Shown one piece after another: positions 1 to 12,189 of a DNA stretch of 64,000 nucleotides (within the stretch, counting starts at the first letter, position 1; the number at the start of each line of letters is the position of its first letter). The position numbers and the translations under genes are program-made. Origin of the DNA: Drosophila miranda (lineage: Eukaryota > Arthropoda > Insecta > Diptera > Drosophilidae); NCBI RefSeq assembly GCF_003369915.1, contig NW_022881614.1, positions 26,824,336 through 26,888,335 on the forward strand, written 5' to 3'. A model generated the notes under the pieces. The model was not told where the DNA came from, did not search any database, and saw only the letters and a program-made list of their open reading frames with translations.

Positions 1-327
1 TATTAGCTATTATATCTATGAAATATAATACGAGAGGCCATTGTGTTAATATTGACAAATTGTCAAACAAAAACCACAAGGATAAGCCACGATTATTTGG
101 CCATACATACATATACATGCATGAATATTTATATAATGTACGATATACAATATATTACATAGATTTACATAGAACATAATTGAAAGGAGAACCTTCCCCC
201 TCCCTTGCCATCCCAGAACAACAGTGAAAAATTGTAGATTGAAATGTGGAAACGGTTTTAGTATTTAAGTCGGTATAGGAAAGGGCATTGCTGTCATGTT
301 CTTTTATCAAGTTTTCCTTTTATTCAC

Positions 328-372
<45 letters not shown>

Positions 373-436
373 AACCACAACCGCACCCCCACACGATACG
401 AATCACACCCAACATGCACCTTAAAGGTACAGCTTA
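1..436. other. non-coding flank left of the hAT element
   Basis: AT-rich intergenic sequence with no supported gene. Its only striking content is the long C homopolymer listed separately. The last 8 bases before the transposon, at 437-444, are one copy of the target-site duplication. Confidence 0.6.
329..370. repeat. poly-C homopolymer, about 42 bases
   Basis: An uninterrupted run of C spans 329-370. Such tracts are unstable and hard to assemble, so the exact length may not be real. Confidence 0.9.
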
Positions 437-521
437 GCCCCGTGTAGTGTTGTGTTGCTCATGAGTGAGTGAACAAAAAAGAGTTGTTCACTTAAGTGAG
501 CAACTGAACATGTTCCTTCCA

Positions 522-713
522 AGTTGTTCTTTTTTGTTCACTTGTTCTTCGTTGTTCACTTGTTCTTTTTTGTTCACTTGTTCTTTTTTGTTCACTTGTT
601 CTTTTTTGTTCACTTGTTCTTTGTTGTTCACTTGTTCTTTTTTGTTCACTTGTTCTTTGTTGTTCACTTGTTCATTTTTATTTACTTGTTCATTTTTACT
701 CACTTGTTCTCTA
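522..713. repeat. left subterminal repeat array of the hAT element
   Basis: About a dozen tandem near-copies of an 18-bp unit containing TTGTTCACTTGTTCTTT, with single-base variants. The inverse motif (CAAGTGAAC, CAAGTGAGC) recurs near the right end. Known hAT elements carry short subterminal motifs that bind transposase, so this is probably a binding array. The repeats keep frames open on both strands and those frames are not genes. Confidence 0.85.
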
Positions 714-839
714 CTCACTTTTTGCGCAATTTTGCTCCTCAAAGGGCATTTTACGATCTGGCAGCTTTGCTCATATTTGCGTTTACTTCACACTTTTTAT
801 ATTACGTGAAAAGCTGTTTACAATTTTGAAAAATTCACT

Positions 840-2616
840 ATGTCGCTTATTCGGAAGTATACTGAGATTTGGAACCATTTCGAGGAAGTTGGACGCCAGG
901 AAGCCAAGTGCAAGTATTGCAAATCTATTTTGAGTTGCAAATCTCAAAGTAACTTAAGCCGCCATTTAAAGAGCAAGCACCCGGCGTCTATGGAGCCCGT
1001 TAACCGGCAAAACACCGATGGCCCGATTTTTGTGCAAAGTGCGCAACCAAAAATAAGAAGCTTTGCTGAAAGGCCTGTACCAGCGAGCAAAGCGCAGCAG
1101 ATTGATCTGCAACTTGTACGGATGATCGCCAAGGGTCATCACGCCTTGCGCTTGGTCGAAGAACCAGAATTTAAAAAATTTATTCACGATGTGTCGCACG
1201 CCCCAAACTATAAGCTTCCGACGAGGAAAACATTAACCAGCTCCTTGATTCCCAAAAATTCGTGACGAGTACACTGGGACGATAATAGAAGAACTACGTG
1301 CGGCCACAGCGGTGTGCTTAACTACAGCCGGTTGGACATCTATAACCAACGAAAGTTATCTGGCTGTCACAGTACATTTTATCGATGAGGAATCAACGAT
1401 GCTGACCTCCTATACAATTGCTTGTCAGGCCTTTGAAGCGTCGCACACTGCTGCGAATCTGTGCAGCTTTTTGGAAAAAATTGTGACTGAATGGGATCTC
1501 AAAAACAAAGTCGCAGCAATAGCATCCGATAATGCACACAACATTGCTCTTGCTATTAGAACCGGCAATTGGAGTCATATACGGTGTTTTGCTCATACCC
1601 TAAATCTAATTGTCCAAAAAGCTCTAGATAAAATGAGCAGTGTGCGCAGAAAAGCTAAAGCTATAAGCGAATATTTTCATCGCAGCTCATCAGGCTTAAA
1701 AAAGCTTAAAGATATGCAAGCGCTGCTTAAGTTGGCTGACCTCAAACTAACACAGGATGTGCCAACACGTTGGAACTCAACGTACAAAATGTTTGAACGG
1801 CTGTCTATCCTGAAGGAGGCAGACGTGGCAGCTCTGTCAACAAGGACAGATTTAATTTTGTCACCAGAAGACTGGGATGTCATTGATGGAGTGCTTCCCG
1901 TATTAAAGCCATTTTATGAAGGTACAGAAGAGATCTCAGCTGAAAAAAACGTAACATTGTCAAAAATAATTGCTTTGACTGGATTACTTCAAAGAAAAAT
2001 GGCTCAAATATATCCAACAGTTAAAAATAACCTAGTTGCCGAAGTAATCAATGAAATCATAAACGAGATGGACGGCAGGTTTAACGATTTCGAGGCTAAT
2101 ATTTTGTATGCGGAGAGCACTGTTCTGGATCCCAGGTTCAAAGGACGCGCATTTAAATCTGCGGAGGCCTTTAAAAAGTCAGTAGCGGATATCAACAAAA
2201 AATTGGCTCAAGCGATACGGTCACTCCCTGAACCTCCACAAGAAGCTATAAGCAACAAAAAACAAGAAGAGGACACAACATGGGCTGAATTTGATACCAC
2301 TTTTCAGCAAGTAAGCCAACCCACCAACAATACGGCAGCATCCATAAGAGAAATGGATAAGTACCTGGCTGAGGAGTACATCAGCCGAAAAGATGATCCA
2401 TTGGTATGGTGGAATCAGCGGAAAGCGCAATACCCGCTACTTTATAACTATATGCTGAAGCGCCTCTGCTTAGTCGCCACCTCAGTGCCATGCGAGCGCA
2501 TATTTTCAAGTGCAGGCGAAACCATACGTAAAAGGCGCTCCCTTTTAAAGTCAACAACCGTTGAAAATTTAATTTTTTGCATAACAACATGTAAATCGGA
2601 AGTGAGTTCAACCTAA
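840..2616 (+). pseudogene. hAT transposase, frameshifted and with a changed catalytic Asp
   Basis: The first segment (840-1265, 141 aa) has a BED zinc finger near residues 10-43, with a C-x2-C pair and an H-x4-H pair. The second segment (from 1312, open upstream to about 1261, ending 2616) carries the RNase-H-like core and the C-terminal hAT dimerisation region, including the WW and CERIFSSAG motifs. The two lie in different frames, and a single-base indel near 1250-1260 explains the break because homology resumes at once. The expected TTDGWTS motif reads TTAGWTS, so the first catalytic Asp is Ala. The later SDNA Asp and the Glu of CERIFSSAG are kept. A GTGAGT...TATAG pair at about 2599-2665 could be a short 3' intron. 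This copy should be inactive. Confidence 0.9.
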
Positions 2617-2878
2617 TTTGTACTTGATTGCTTGTTTGCTTGATTAACATTTTTTTCTCTTATAGCGCTAAAATGAAGAAAACGAAAAGTATAAGAATTC
2701 ATATGAAAGGATCTCCTTTTTTTAAGTTAGTATAAGAATTCCTATGAAAGGAAATAAAAAGTTTGTTTTTTTGTTATATACATTTTTTTTTTTTTTAGTT
2801 ATAAATGTTTGATTAATATTGAAATGTAACGTATTTTATTTGTGTAAAAGTCTGTGGTGCTTAGGGTTCTGTGCATGA

Positions 2879-3060
2879 ATAGTGAACAACTGAGCAAGTC
2901 AGCAACTGAGCAAGTGAGCAACTGAGCAACTGAGCAAGTGAGCAACTGAGCAAGTGAACAACTGAGCAAGTGAACAAGTGAGTAGCTGAGCAATCTAAGA
3001 GAGCAAGTGAGCAATATGAGTGAGTTGACTCACTTACTAAAAAAGAACAAGTGAACATGT
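2879..3060. repeat. right subterminal repeat array of the hAT element
   Basis: Irregular tandem GAGCAAGTGAGCAACTGAGC-type units of roughly 8-16 bp. The orientation is opposite to the left array. The last units contain GAACAAGTGAACATGTTCAC, itself partly palindromic. Confidence 0.8.
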
Positions 3061-3100
3061 TCACCAAAATGAGCAATGTTTACCCAACACTAGCCCCGTG

Positions 3101-4139
3101 ACAATGCAACTTTGCAGCAATGCCCGAAGAAGATGAAACAGTCAAAGGAAATGGCACACAAATAAGAAAGGAAGGGGCAGCGGAGATAAGCAACAGCAGT
3201 AATAACAGCAGCAGAGGAACAGCTGATTAGCAGCAACAGCAGTAGTAACAGCAGCAGCAACAGCAGTAGTAACAGAAGCAGATCAACAGCGGACAGAGAA
3301 GAAGAGGAACCGAGCGAAGCAGTGAAAAGGAGAGAACTGCAGCATACGGACGTGACTCAAGCAGCAGCAGAAAATCAGCAGAAATAAGCCGTAACATTAA
3401 GAACTTTTGTAAGCACACATACCAGGCCACCGCGATAATAGAAAACCAGATATTACGACTCATATTTTAGTGTACATCAGAATTAAATGTATAAATAAAA
3501 CAATAAATGCGAAATTAAATAATAAATTGAGATATTGAACACATTTTAATTGAATCGAAAGGAGGGGAAAGCACGTCGACCAATACCAATGCAACGCCAC
3601 AATGAAAGAAAGAAACAACATGTGTGAATGTCACTGTGGTGAATATACAGCATTGCCAAAAGAAAGGAAGAAAAATAAGAGAATAGGTGAAAGCAAGAGA
3701 TGAAACCTTCACCGCGTAATAAAAAGCACGGCGAAAGGGGTAAACGACTCATTGAGAGGAAGAGAGAGAGATAGCACCAATACAAATAGCAAAGAACATA
3801 AAGAACAAGAAAAAGAGTCGAAGAGGAGATGGAATAATGCAACTCTGCCGCGTCACGTGGTGAAAATACGGCACTGCCAGATGGAAACGACGAAAAGCAG
3901 AAGAAAGTAAGCGATGAACAGGCTCAACGAAAGCGTAGAGTAAAGAGACGCGAGAAAGGGACGGCGACGACGTCGGCGATTTATATGTCAGCAGGCGAGC
4001 AGGCGCAAACGTACGCGACGAGCAAAAGGCGAACGTGAATTTGTGAAAAAAATACTAAGACGACATCAGTTCTTTTTTGTAGAAAGTTCTTCCTTTGTGT
4101 TCATCTTCTTCTGAAATTGAGATACTCTTTGGTTAAGCA
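3101..4139 (+). other. upstream region and probable 5' leader of the HTH-psq gene
   Basis: Purine-rich sequence with CAG/CAA runs (3130-3380) between the hAT element and the first coding exon. It is typical of Drosophila 5' untranslated or promoter DNA, but I could not place a transcription start. No protein-coding signal is supported. Confidence 0.4.
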
Positions 4140-4969
4140 ATGGAGAAATTCGGTGCACCACGTGGCAAGCGTCCGCGCGTCCAGGTATCGATGGAACAGA
4201 AGGAGCAGGCCATTGCCCGCATACTCAACGGAGAGACCAAGGCCGGCATCTCCCGTGAGCTGGGCGTGCCCGAGTCCACGGTCCGTGGCTGGGTGAAGCG
4301 CTCCGAGCAGCGCTCCGCTCGCGAGACCAAGGATAAGCAGAGTAAGTACATGCCCAAGTCCAAAGTGTTTCTATCGAGTAAAAATTCATCGGAAAAACTC
4401 CATTTCGTCACGCAGACTTGGACAAGAAGCCATCGCCGCTGCAAGCCCTGAAGCTGCCGCAGAAGCGCAATTTTAGCGGGCATTCATTGGCAGCTGACCG
4501 GAAGTACATGAGGGATTCCCTATCGATGCCGATGCAGACTCCATCTGTAATGCCCACATCATATACGCTTCCCACCATGGCTCCAGTACCATGTCCCATT
4601 TCGGTGCCACTGCCACTACTGCCACCCGTGCCCCTTTCAGTGCCGCAAACGGCCGTCGACGGCCTCAACCAGACGGACGACAGTCAGATGATCTACTGGC
4701 TGCACATCTTCAATGCGGGTGTCCTCAACTTCACCTGGATCGTCACGGCGGCTGTCCAGCATGCGCGCACCCATGGCTATGCGGAACGCCTGACCTTGTG
4801 GCAGATCATCAACATATACGTGGACGAGGCCGCACGCAACGTGGCCGCCAATGCGGGCATATTTGTGAATCCATTGCCGAAAACACAGACAACTCGCATT
4901 GGTAACATTTCCCAGACGCCACGTCTCCACATCACAGCCGAGGATGATGAAGAGGACGATGAGCAGTGA
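4140..4969 (+). CDS. pipsqueak-type HTH DNA-binding protein (distal-antenna-like)
   Basis: Two exons: 4140-4341 and 4416-4969, with donor A|GTAAGT and acceptor CGCAG. They give about 251 residues. Residues ~8-58 form a psq helix-turn-helix: basic KRPRVQ, then the recognition segment ISRELGVPESTVRGWVK. This fold binds DNA in Drosophila Pipsqueak, Distal antenna and CENP-B-like proteins. A proline/methionine-rich linker follows, then a well-formed C-terminal block (~residues 160-235) with hydrophobic WLHIFNAGVLNFTW and LWQIINIYVDEAARN, and an acidic tail ending EDDEEDDEQ. The ATG is chosen because the domain begins within ten residues and no upstream ATG is in frame. It is probably a nuclear transcription factor; targets are not inferable. 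No defects are seen. Confidence 0.85.
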
Positions 4970-5032
4970 TAAAGGCAACATCTGTTGTGTTTTTATGTAA
5001 ATGAATATCTTAAGGGGGGTAAATTACGTTTA

Positions 5033-5038
5033 ATTAAA
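5033..5038 (+). terminator. candidate polyadenylation signal ATTAAA
   Basis: An ATTAAA variant hexamer lies 64 bases after the HTH-psq stop codon. It is a common alternative to AATAAA. Confidence 0.45.
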
Positions 5039-5039
5039 G

Positions 5040-7689
5040 ATTGTACATAATTACGGCGGTTTTTAATGGTATTTTTTAATGTTGTTCTCGCGTGTGGGAG
5101 AGAAAACGTAATATATCTGTACTTCAGTGACAGTTTTCTTATATGTCAGCCGAGAAATTGGCTGTATACATATTTCTGGAAGTCTGTTTCCATATTAGAA
5201 ATCGAAGCAACCATAGCTTTTCAGCTGTCAAATGTTCGCAATTTCCATTCCAGAGATTTGCATCTTAAAAAAATGAAAACAAAACTATTATAACGGCATT
5301 TAAGAATGTAAACAACCTACGATAAATTATTGCGCCTGCTCATCCTCAAAAAGAGATTTCCAGCTGAAAAGAAGCTTTAAATATGATTTCCCATTTGAAT
5401 GTGCTCTCCACCCAATCTACTAGTGAGAGTGCAGCCTATACATATGTAGTACATAATTGATCGGCCTGGAGGCAATGCTATAGCTATGGCAAAGTGGTAG
5501 ACTCCGTGGCGAGAAGCAGACCTTGTCGCAGCAGCCACACAAATAAAATGGCTGTCAATGGGATTATGTTGTTAAAGGCAAATAATTGCATTTTAATTAG
5601 CAGCGAAATAAGTGCGATAATTGTCCCCCGAGCCCGAGTCCGAGTCTGAGTCCGGGGGATCGATATTGGATTGTGGCGATGCGGCATGGAATGGGAAAGC
5701 GTGGACCACACTTCAACTCCAACTCCAATATCGCCGGATATCGCCGTGTATGCCCGCAGTGAATGAATCAGATGCGGCTGGCTTTCATTTCGATGCGTGT
5801 CATGCAAATTTTCCATTGGCTGTGACTCCGACTGGCTATGTCCTCTGCCTTTTGGGCCGTGACACGTAATTAAGCGGTTTTATTTGCGGCTTTGCCGCAC
5901 ATTAATTGGTCATGTTAAATGTGAAATTTTATTTGTGAATAAATTTCTATAATTTCAATATAAATATGCGCAAATATGTGTGTTCGGTATGTATTTATTT
6001 TCGCCTATTTATGAAAATATTTTCTAGTGGATTATAGATGAACTGATGCGTGTTTTGGTTGTGTCCTTCTCTGGTTGTTTTGTCACATTGTGATTATGTT
6101 TTTTGCCAAAGAGTGTTCTGGCAATCAGACCAATTAGTGGCTGCACTACGACCCAACGAATTTAGACCACGTGGTAATTATTCAGTTAGACAGTTGGCTC
6201 CAGCGCTAAGAAGACGTTTGCCCTGGCTTTGAGAGTGCAAACAGCTGTTTAAAGGCACCACAAAACTACGAAATGTACTCGGCATCTATCCTAATTGTAA
6301 TCCAATCGGAGGCCATGCATTTCCATTTACCTTTCCGACCAAAAACACTTGGGACTCCGCCGTAATTTAGCCAACATCTTGCATCCCCCACCACAGCCCA
6401 CCCACACAAAACACCACCACAAACAGAAGCCACATCGGTCCAAGGCTAAGCTACTGCCCTTAAACGGCCCCACGATTACCCACACAGTTCATCGGCAAAG
6501 GCTCTACACCCCACCCACTTTTTCTGTCTCTCTCTTTAACATAAAGTTTTTCCATTTTCATGCGGCCACATTAAAAATATGGACAAGGGAAAGGGACTCC
6601 GACGGCCATCACCCACCGCTTCCCGTCGGCCTTGGGGCCGTTGTAAGACGGAGATTTGTGTTTTGGGATTTTGCTCGTCGCTTGCCTTTCCGGATTTTCT
6701 TTTGCGATTTTCCCAATCATTTTCGGCATTTTAATGCATGGCATGGAGCGGGCGCGGAATCGGCGGAGACTAGGCAAAGCTTACGTGTATCAAAGTTGAT
6801 TATCGTGGAATATTTTTTAGCATGGATTGAGCAAGAGATTTGTGGCTTGTGGCCTGACCTGATTTGCCGCCGGTGGCCCCTGGACCTAAGCTTGGGGATT
6901 TGCGCCTAGATTGGTCCTCGAATCCCACCTGCTGGATGTGTGTGTGTGTGTGTGTGAGCTACTTTGATGAACTTGTTGAGGGGAAAACTTTGTTTGTTTT
7001 TCCGTTTGTTTTTTTCGAGGAAAATGCAACTTTAATACCCATGAAAACAATAAACTCCTATTGAAATATATGGCCAAAGGACGGGGACGAGTGTAAGAGA
7101 GAGAAGTATCCGCAAGGTGCTGGAAATTGTGTGCTCAAACGGAAGCGGAAACGGAAATCATATGGCACATGGCACTCCACACACACACGCACGCACGGAC
7201 AGCTGCAGTGGCCATAAAGGTGCCTTGCCTGGCTTTTATGGCCATCGTGGAAATGGCGCGGGAGAGGGAAAACTTTTCGCCACCCACCAAAAATAAAATT
7301 GATTTTCGGAATTGGAATTGCGGTTGCAGCTGCCGGCGGTCCACATTCCCCAGGAGCTGAATGCCCAGCAAGTCATAAATCAAACACGTTTAATTAAACT
7401 TTACGCACGGCGGGGGATCCCAGATCCCAGATCCAGTTCCCAGCCACAAACGTGGCCAAGAAACTTTGACTCCTGAACTAAGTAAAAATGCAATTAGAAA
7501 TGCCAGACCAAAGACTCAAAATGAAAAACGTCCATCTGTAGAGTGCTTTCACAACCATTTCAGAACGCCACCGCTGCCTCGAAACCCTCGGAGAGGACTC
7601 TCTCTCAATGGCTGCTGGTCACGTTGCGGGACGTGCATAATGGTTGCATTCGACTGGCGAATGGCGAACAGCGAACGGCGAAAATGTAT
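5040..7689. other. non-coding DNA, intergenic or intronic
   Basis: AT-rich sequence with short GC-rich islands, a (TG)n tract at about 6938-6957 and an ACAC tract near 7180. Frames such as 6349-6909 are low-complexity His/Pro translations without domains or codon bias. No gene is supported. Confidence 0.5.
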
Positions 7690-8337
7690 AAAGAGCGGAA
7701 GGGGGTGTGGCGAAATTTGGACACGAAACGGTCAAGGTCCGATATCAAAGGAGTGTGGATACCAAATTTGGTTGCTCTGGCTCTTATAGGTTCTGAGATC
7801 CTTGAACTCATATTTTACAATTGGCAAAACCGACCATGAAACCTGTGTGTTAGAAAGAGACAGAGCGAGAAAGATTCTTGATTCTGGCTATAATAATTAT
7901 ACGATCTGGTTGAGATTTTACACTCTAGAACATATAGCCATCCTCTACGATTCTGCGTTTTTGGTTTTATCGTATCTTTAAAAATGTGGATGCCACAGAT
8001 TTTCGTCCTTTGTGGGGGCGGAAGTGGGCGGGGCGAAGTTTTGAAATATTTTTGTAGCAGTGACATATTACAGAAGTCTGGATCCAAAACATCGTTGCTC
8101 TAGCTCTTATAGTCTTTGAGCACTAGGCGCTGAAGGGGACGGACAGACGGACGGACGGACGGACGGACGGACGGACAGACGGACAGACAGACAGGGCTCA
8201 ATCGACTCGGCTATTGATGCTGATCAAGAATATATGTACTTTATGGGGTCGGAAACGATTCCTTCTGGACGTTACACACATCCACTTTTACCCCAAATCT
8301 AATATACCCCAATACTCATTTTGAGTATCGGGTATAA
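7690..8337 (-). mobile_element. helentron/DINE-1-like element, copy A, 3' half missing
   Basis: Minus-strand copy that keeps the 5' terminus (TTATACCCGATACTCA hairpin, at the right end) and the (GGAC)n tract (8139-8190), but loses the 3' half and terminal hairpin beyond ~7690. It is more diverged than the other copies here. Confidence 0.8.
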
Positions 8338-10888
8338 AAATATATCAGTGGACAAGTAGGGATTTTCAACACTTAAAGCAGCTGTGCCACAGTTGACTTC
8401 TCTTCTTAGTTTTCGAATGTTTTAAAGCGATTCGGTTTAAGTCCTTGAATATCTTCATGCTTGAGCGAGTATCTGAAAGATAATGACAAGTCTAGTTTTA
8501 CAATCAATCAGTTTATGTAATGAGTATCCCTGCAGCTTCTCTCTCGCTTTCATTATCCCCTTTTAATGCCCCAAAAACTTGTTAAAAGCCCACACAAATA
8601 CACTTTCAGCGGACTGTAAATTATGTGGCAAAATGCTTTCTAGCCAGACCCACCCACCCACCCGCCCACCCACCCTACCTCTATGCTGCCCCCACCGCCT
8701 TCTCCTGTCATGGCAAAGGAAATCACGCAATAAACTAGCGGCGAAAACAAAACTTTAACTACTTTTTCCGCTGGCCGCAGAAACTCGGATGGGGAAAAAC
8801 TTTTTTGAAACAATACAATTTATATTTATGCGCAGAGGCGACGACGATGACAACGGAGGCAGGACCTGAGAATGAAAAGCTAACCCAGAAAGCGGTAGGC
8901 AAAAGAAAATTCGGTTGCCTCCCCAAGCCAAAGAGCAAGCTCAGCCCCGAGCTCCAGTTTCCAGTAGGCGAGTGTATTTTAAGTGAGGAAAATAACTTGA
9001 CCGACTTTCATGTGGTTGCCCCATAGCTGGTGTTGATAACTGCCCCACTACCCGCCTGCCCCCCGCTCTGCATGTCCAGACATCCGACCGACACAAACTT
9101 GTCCATGTCTATTTCGGGGCTTAGGAGGACTTTGCTCTGAAACTATTGGCCCCAAAAACTTTATAACAAAATAATTGCATTTTAAGGGCATGCAAAAAGC
9201 AGGGAAGCGAGAATATTTCCCCCAAAATTGGATCCAGTTCTCGACTTTGATTCGACGGTAGCTAGATATAGTATCAGAAAAATCAATTCTATAACATCAT
9301 TAAAATCTAATTAATTTTGCCCTGCAGCTTGGGGATTATGTCGAAAATCATTTATCATCCGCCAGCTAAAGTACAGTCCCGTCAGAAGGTAAATTGCAGT
9401 ATCAGCAACTGCTGACTGGGCAATATTTTGGTATGGTACGGGACTGGGATGGGGACAGAAATTTCATAATTTTCATTACTGTTTATGGCTGCCAAAGGGT
9501 TAATTAAATCGAACACAAACACACATTACAGTGGCTGGGACGAGAGGGGCTGATGGGCTGACGGGCAGACGGGCTGGGGATGCAAATAAACCGGCCACGT
9601 TTTCCTAATTAGTTTCAAAAGAAATCTTGTTTGTTTTCATATTTGGGGTTTCAGACATGTCATGGGCACACCAGCCCGCAATCAATATACTCGCCCGAAA
9701 GACTTGGCCAATTATCCGCAGTCGGAGTCCCCTCCCAGGAGGCGGCCTGGGACTAGGTACAGTCCCAAAAGCAATACAATTGCGATTCTGCACGGTCGGT
9801 CGGGGAAGAGACGACAGTGGCAGGCAGCTGCTGGGCTATAAGTCGAAGGGAAGCTCATAATGACCCGCCATCCTTTCAGGCCAAATGAAAATTCCCCAGT
9901 CGTGCGTATAATTGGAATTAATACAAAAAGCAGCTGAGAAATATCGATGTAGAGCAGGTTGACGGAGTAAGATGGTTGAACCCCATAGTCCCATAGCTCG
10001 GCCAGATTTAATGGACATGTCCTGCTCCTGGGCTCCCTGACTTCCTGCCAGCCGGTGGATGTATGGGGTTCTTCTTCAATAAATTTGATGAGGCCTGCCT
10101 CGCTGTGGTCTCTTCGTCCGTCCATCCGTCCGTCCGTAATGGGGATTACCATACTTACGCATGTACGTGTGTACGTGTGCACGTGTGTATGTGCGTTTTG
10201 AATAGGATTGATGAGCTTATTGAAAGGCCCAAATCAACATTTGACATATCTGGGATAAATTAACTTACCCCTGCGGTGGGGCCGAGTGAATACATTATGA
10301 TTTTTGCCAGCCTAAAACACATAAACAAAAAAATATGCACGCATAACCTCAATCGAACACACACACACTTACCGCCCGCTGCCGCATTTCATATTCCCGC
10401 AGGAACTTTGTTGTTGCGCAAGAAAACCCATTTGATTAATGGCTTTTAATATTTAATACCTGTTACACTAAGTGAGGAGCAATTAAGCAGCACAAAAACA
10501 AACATTTTCTTTAATTATTTTGTAAATTTACGAAGAAACAACACGCTTCAGCACTTTTCACGCCTTTGATCGCTGAAATTCACCATAACTTGAAATCACT
10601 AGCCATCCCACTCGCACCATTTGGTGAATTGTGTGAACTAGAGATGCGCGCGGGGCGTCCGGATTGACTCACGATCCTCTTTAATGCACAACAGGGAGTT
10701 CGGGCTTCACAACCGATTTTTGGACGAGAAATAAAAAAAAGAGCTTCTTATATATATTTGTTTGCATACAACAATAATTTCATGCCGATAGTACCCCACC
10801 TCTAGCGTGAACCGCTTCTATCTCGCTCTGTGGTGAGTTGAGTGGATCGCTTGCCCAACAGCTGGTTGCCTGCTGCTTGTTTGTTGTT
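8338..10888. other. non-coding DNA, no gene recognised
   Basis: Simple-sequence patches occur (CCCACC runs near 8650, TCCGTCCG near 10120, AC repeats near 10365), but I find no supported coding region. Confidence 0.5.
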
Positions 10889-12189
10889 CTAGGGAATTTC
10901 CAAGACGCTGTTCTTCAAATCAAATTGATAAAGCACCAAAACGTTCACCAGTGCCGAGAAGAAATATATCAGGCTCGTTTGCTTGTTGAACACAAAAGAC
11001 CGCAGCATTTGTAGGCGGTGGAATGCCAACGCAAGTGATCCGAGAAGCGCTCCAACTGCAAGGAAAGAACAGGGTAATATGTATTGTAAGCAGTGTTCGG
11101 AAATCACCTCCAATTGGAACTCCCTTTTGACCAGCTCCAGATCGCTGAATTGACCCAGAATCTCCCCTGTCTCGAGGCCATTTTGGCGCGTCAGATCATC
11201 GACGAGGTTCATCAGGAGCACCGCAGTCCAGTAGTGGGTGACGATCAACGACTCTCCCCACAGCTTGGTCACGCTGGTGGTATCTATGGAATCGTTGCCA
11301 AACTGTACGGCGGGGTACAACAAATTCACATTCGTTACGAACATTTTGAGCAGCAGAAAGGCAATGGTAACATCAAAGATGCTAAAGAGACTCCGCATCA
11401 ATCGCTGGCCTTCGCAGTGCAGCTGGAGCAGATAGCCAAGGCTGTGGAGCGTCTGCCTGGCCAACGATGCGGACAGCAGCAGTGAGTTCCGCTCCTCGTG
11501 GTGCAGTCGCGAGCAGAGATCCTTCAAGGCACGATTCACGCGTTCCATCTGCCAGTAGAGGAGCAGACAGATGACATACAGCCCGGACATCATGATGCTC
11601 ACGTATATGAACAGCAGTATGTGGACGACTACCATTATGATATTGCTGCGCCGCACACTTCTGAAGCGCATCACTATGCTGAGATTCAGGACAAAGAACT
11701 GCTGACGCAGCAGGCCGCGAATCCTTTTCTGGAGCTCCCTGTAGCCATTCTCCAGCAGTCGGCATCTAAGGCAGTGCCTCGCCAAGCCCTCTCCCAACTG
11801 CAGCAGCGGCTCCCTCTTGGTCCACGTCAGATAGCCGCAGGCTATCATCGCCATTATCCGGTAACGTTCGTCAGATTGAAGGCCCACTGCAGCACCAGCC
11901 TGTCCCTCATATAGCTCTCGATGTACATGAACACCGGAAATGTGCAGGGCAGCAGAACAATGAGCAGTACATTCAGACAGGCCGTGTATGTGAGGTAGAA
12001 GCGACGTTGATGCGATCGCTTACTGAAGTGAATGCGGTTCAGGTCCAGATCCAGGCGCAGAGGAGCCAGGAGCAGGCCACTGCCCAGGCCATAACTATGA
12101 AAGGTTTTCAGCAGCAAGCCGATACTCATTGCATGAACTACCTCGGGGGACGGCTGACTCGCAATTGAATTCGAAGGAAGCCTCCCCAC
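10889..12189 (-). pseudogene. gustatory receptor Gr-A, two frameshifts
   Basis: Seven-transmembrane insect Gr. Exon 1 runs 12189-11108. A 52-bp GT-AG intron spans 11107-11056 (GTGATT...TTGCAG), and the last exon is 11055-10889. The N-terminal part reads in one frame to ~11860, where NLTNVT is followed by a stop. The rest resumes one base out of frame at RIMAMIACGYLTW, so one base is missing. After splicing, the last exon starts LERFSDHL...AYKCCGL, matching its neighbour Gr-B, but loses frame near 11003 in a short T run; the hydrophobic end ending QFDL is one base off. Two single-base losses make it a probable pseudogene. Sequencing error in either run is the alternative. It lies divergent to Gr-B with about 150 bp between them. 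Confidence 0.85.

Larger units (their letters stand above)
445..3092 (+). mobile_element. hAT-superfamily DNA transposon, 2.65 kb
   Basis: The element is bounded by a perfect 8-bp direct repeat GCCCCGTG at 437-444 and 3093-3100, the size hAT transposases make. The ends are inverted: TAGTGTTG at the left and CAACACTA at the right. A second matching block, TTGCTCAT against ATGAGCAA, lies just inside. Subterminal arrays of a short GTTCACTTG-type motif lie at each end in opposite orientation, as expected for transposase binding sites. The interior encodes a BED-finger hAT transposase carrying a frameshift. The exact TSD suggests a fairly recent insertion. It lies about 1.05 kb upstream of the start codon of the HTH-psq gene. 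Confidence 0.93.

Noticed and set aside
522..713. Regular short repeats that could suggest a CRISPR array
   Set aside because: Units are directly adjacent with no unique spacers, and they lie inside a eukaryotic hAT transposon.
465..829. Open frames on both strands in the hAT left array, with Phe/Leu- or Glu/Gln-rich repeats
   Set aside because: They result from an 18-bp repeat (a multiple of three) that keeps frames open; no start context or homology.
4408..4981. Minus-strand frames across the HTH-psq second exon
   Set aside because: The plus strand has the splice-consistent reading and a conserved domain; the minus frames have none.
6349..6909. 186-codon frame with His/Pro-rich start
   Set aside because: No ATG at its start, no domain, and composition follows local base content.
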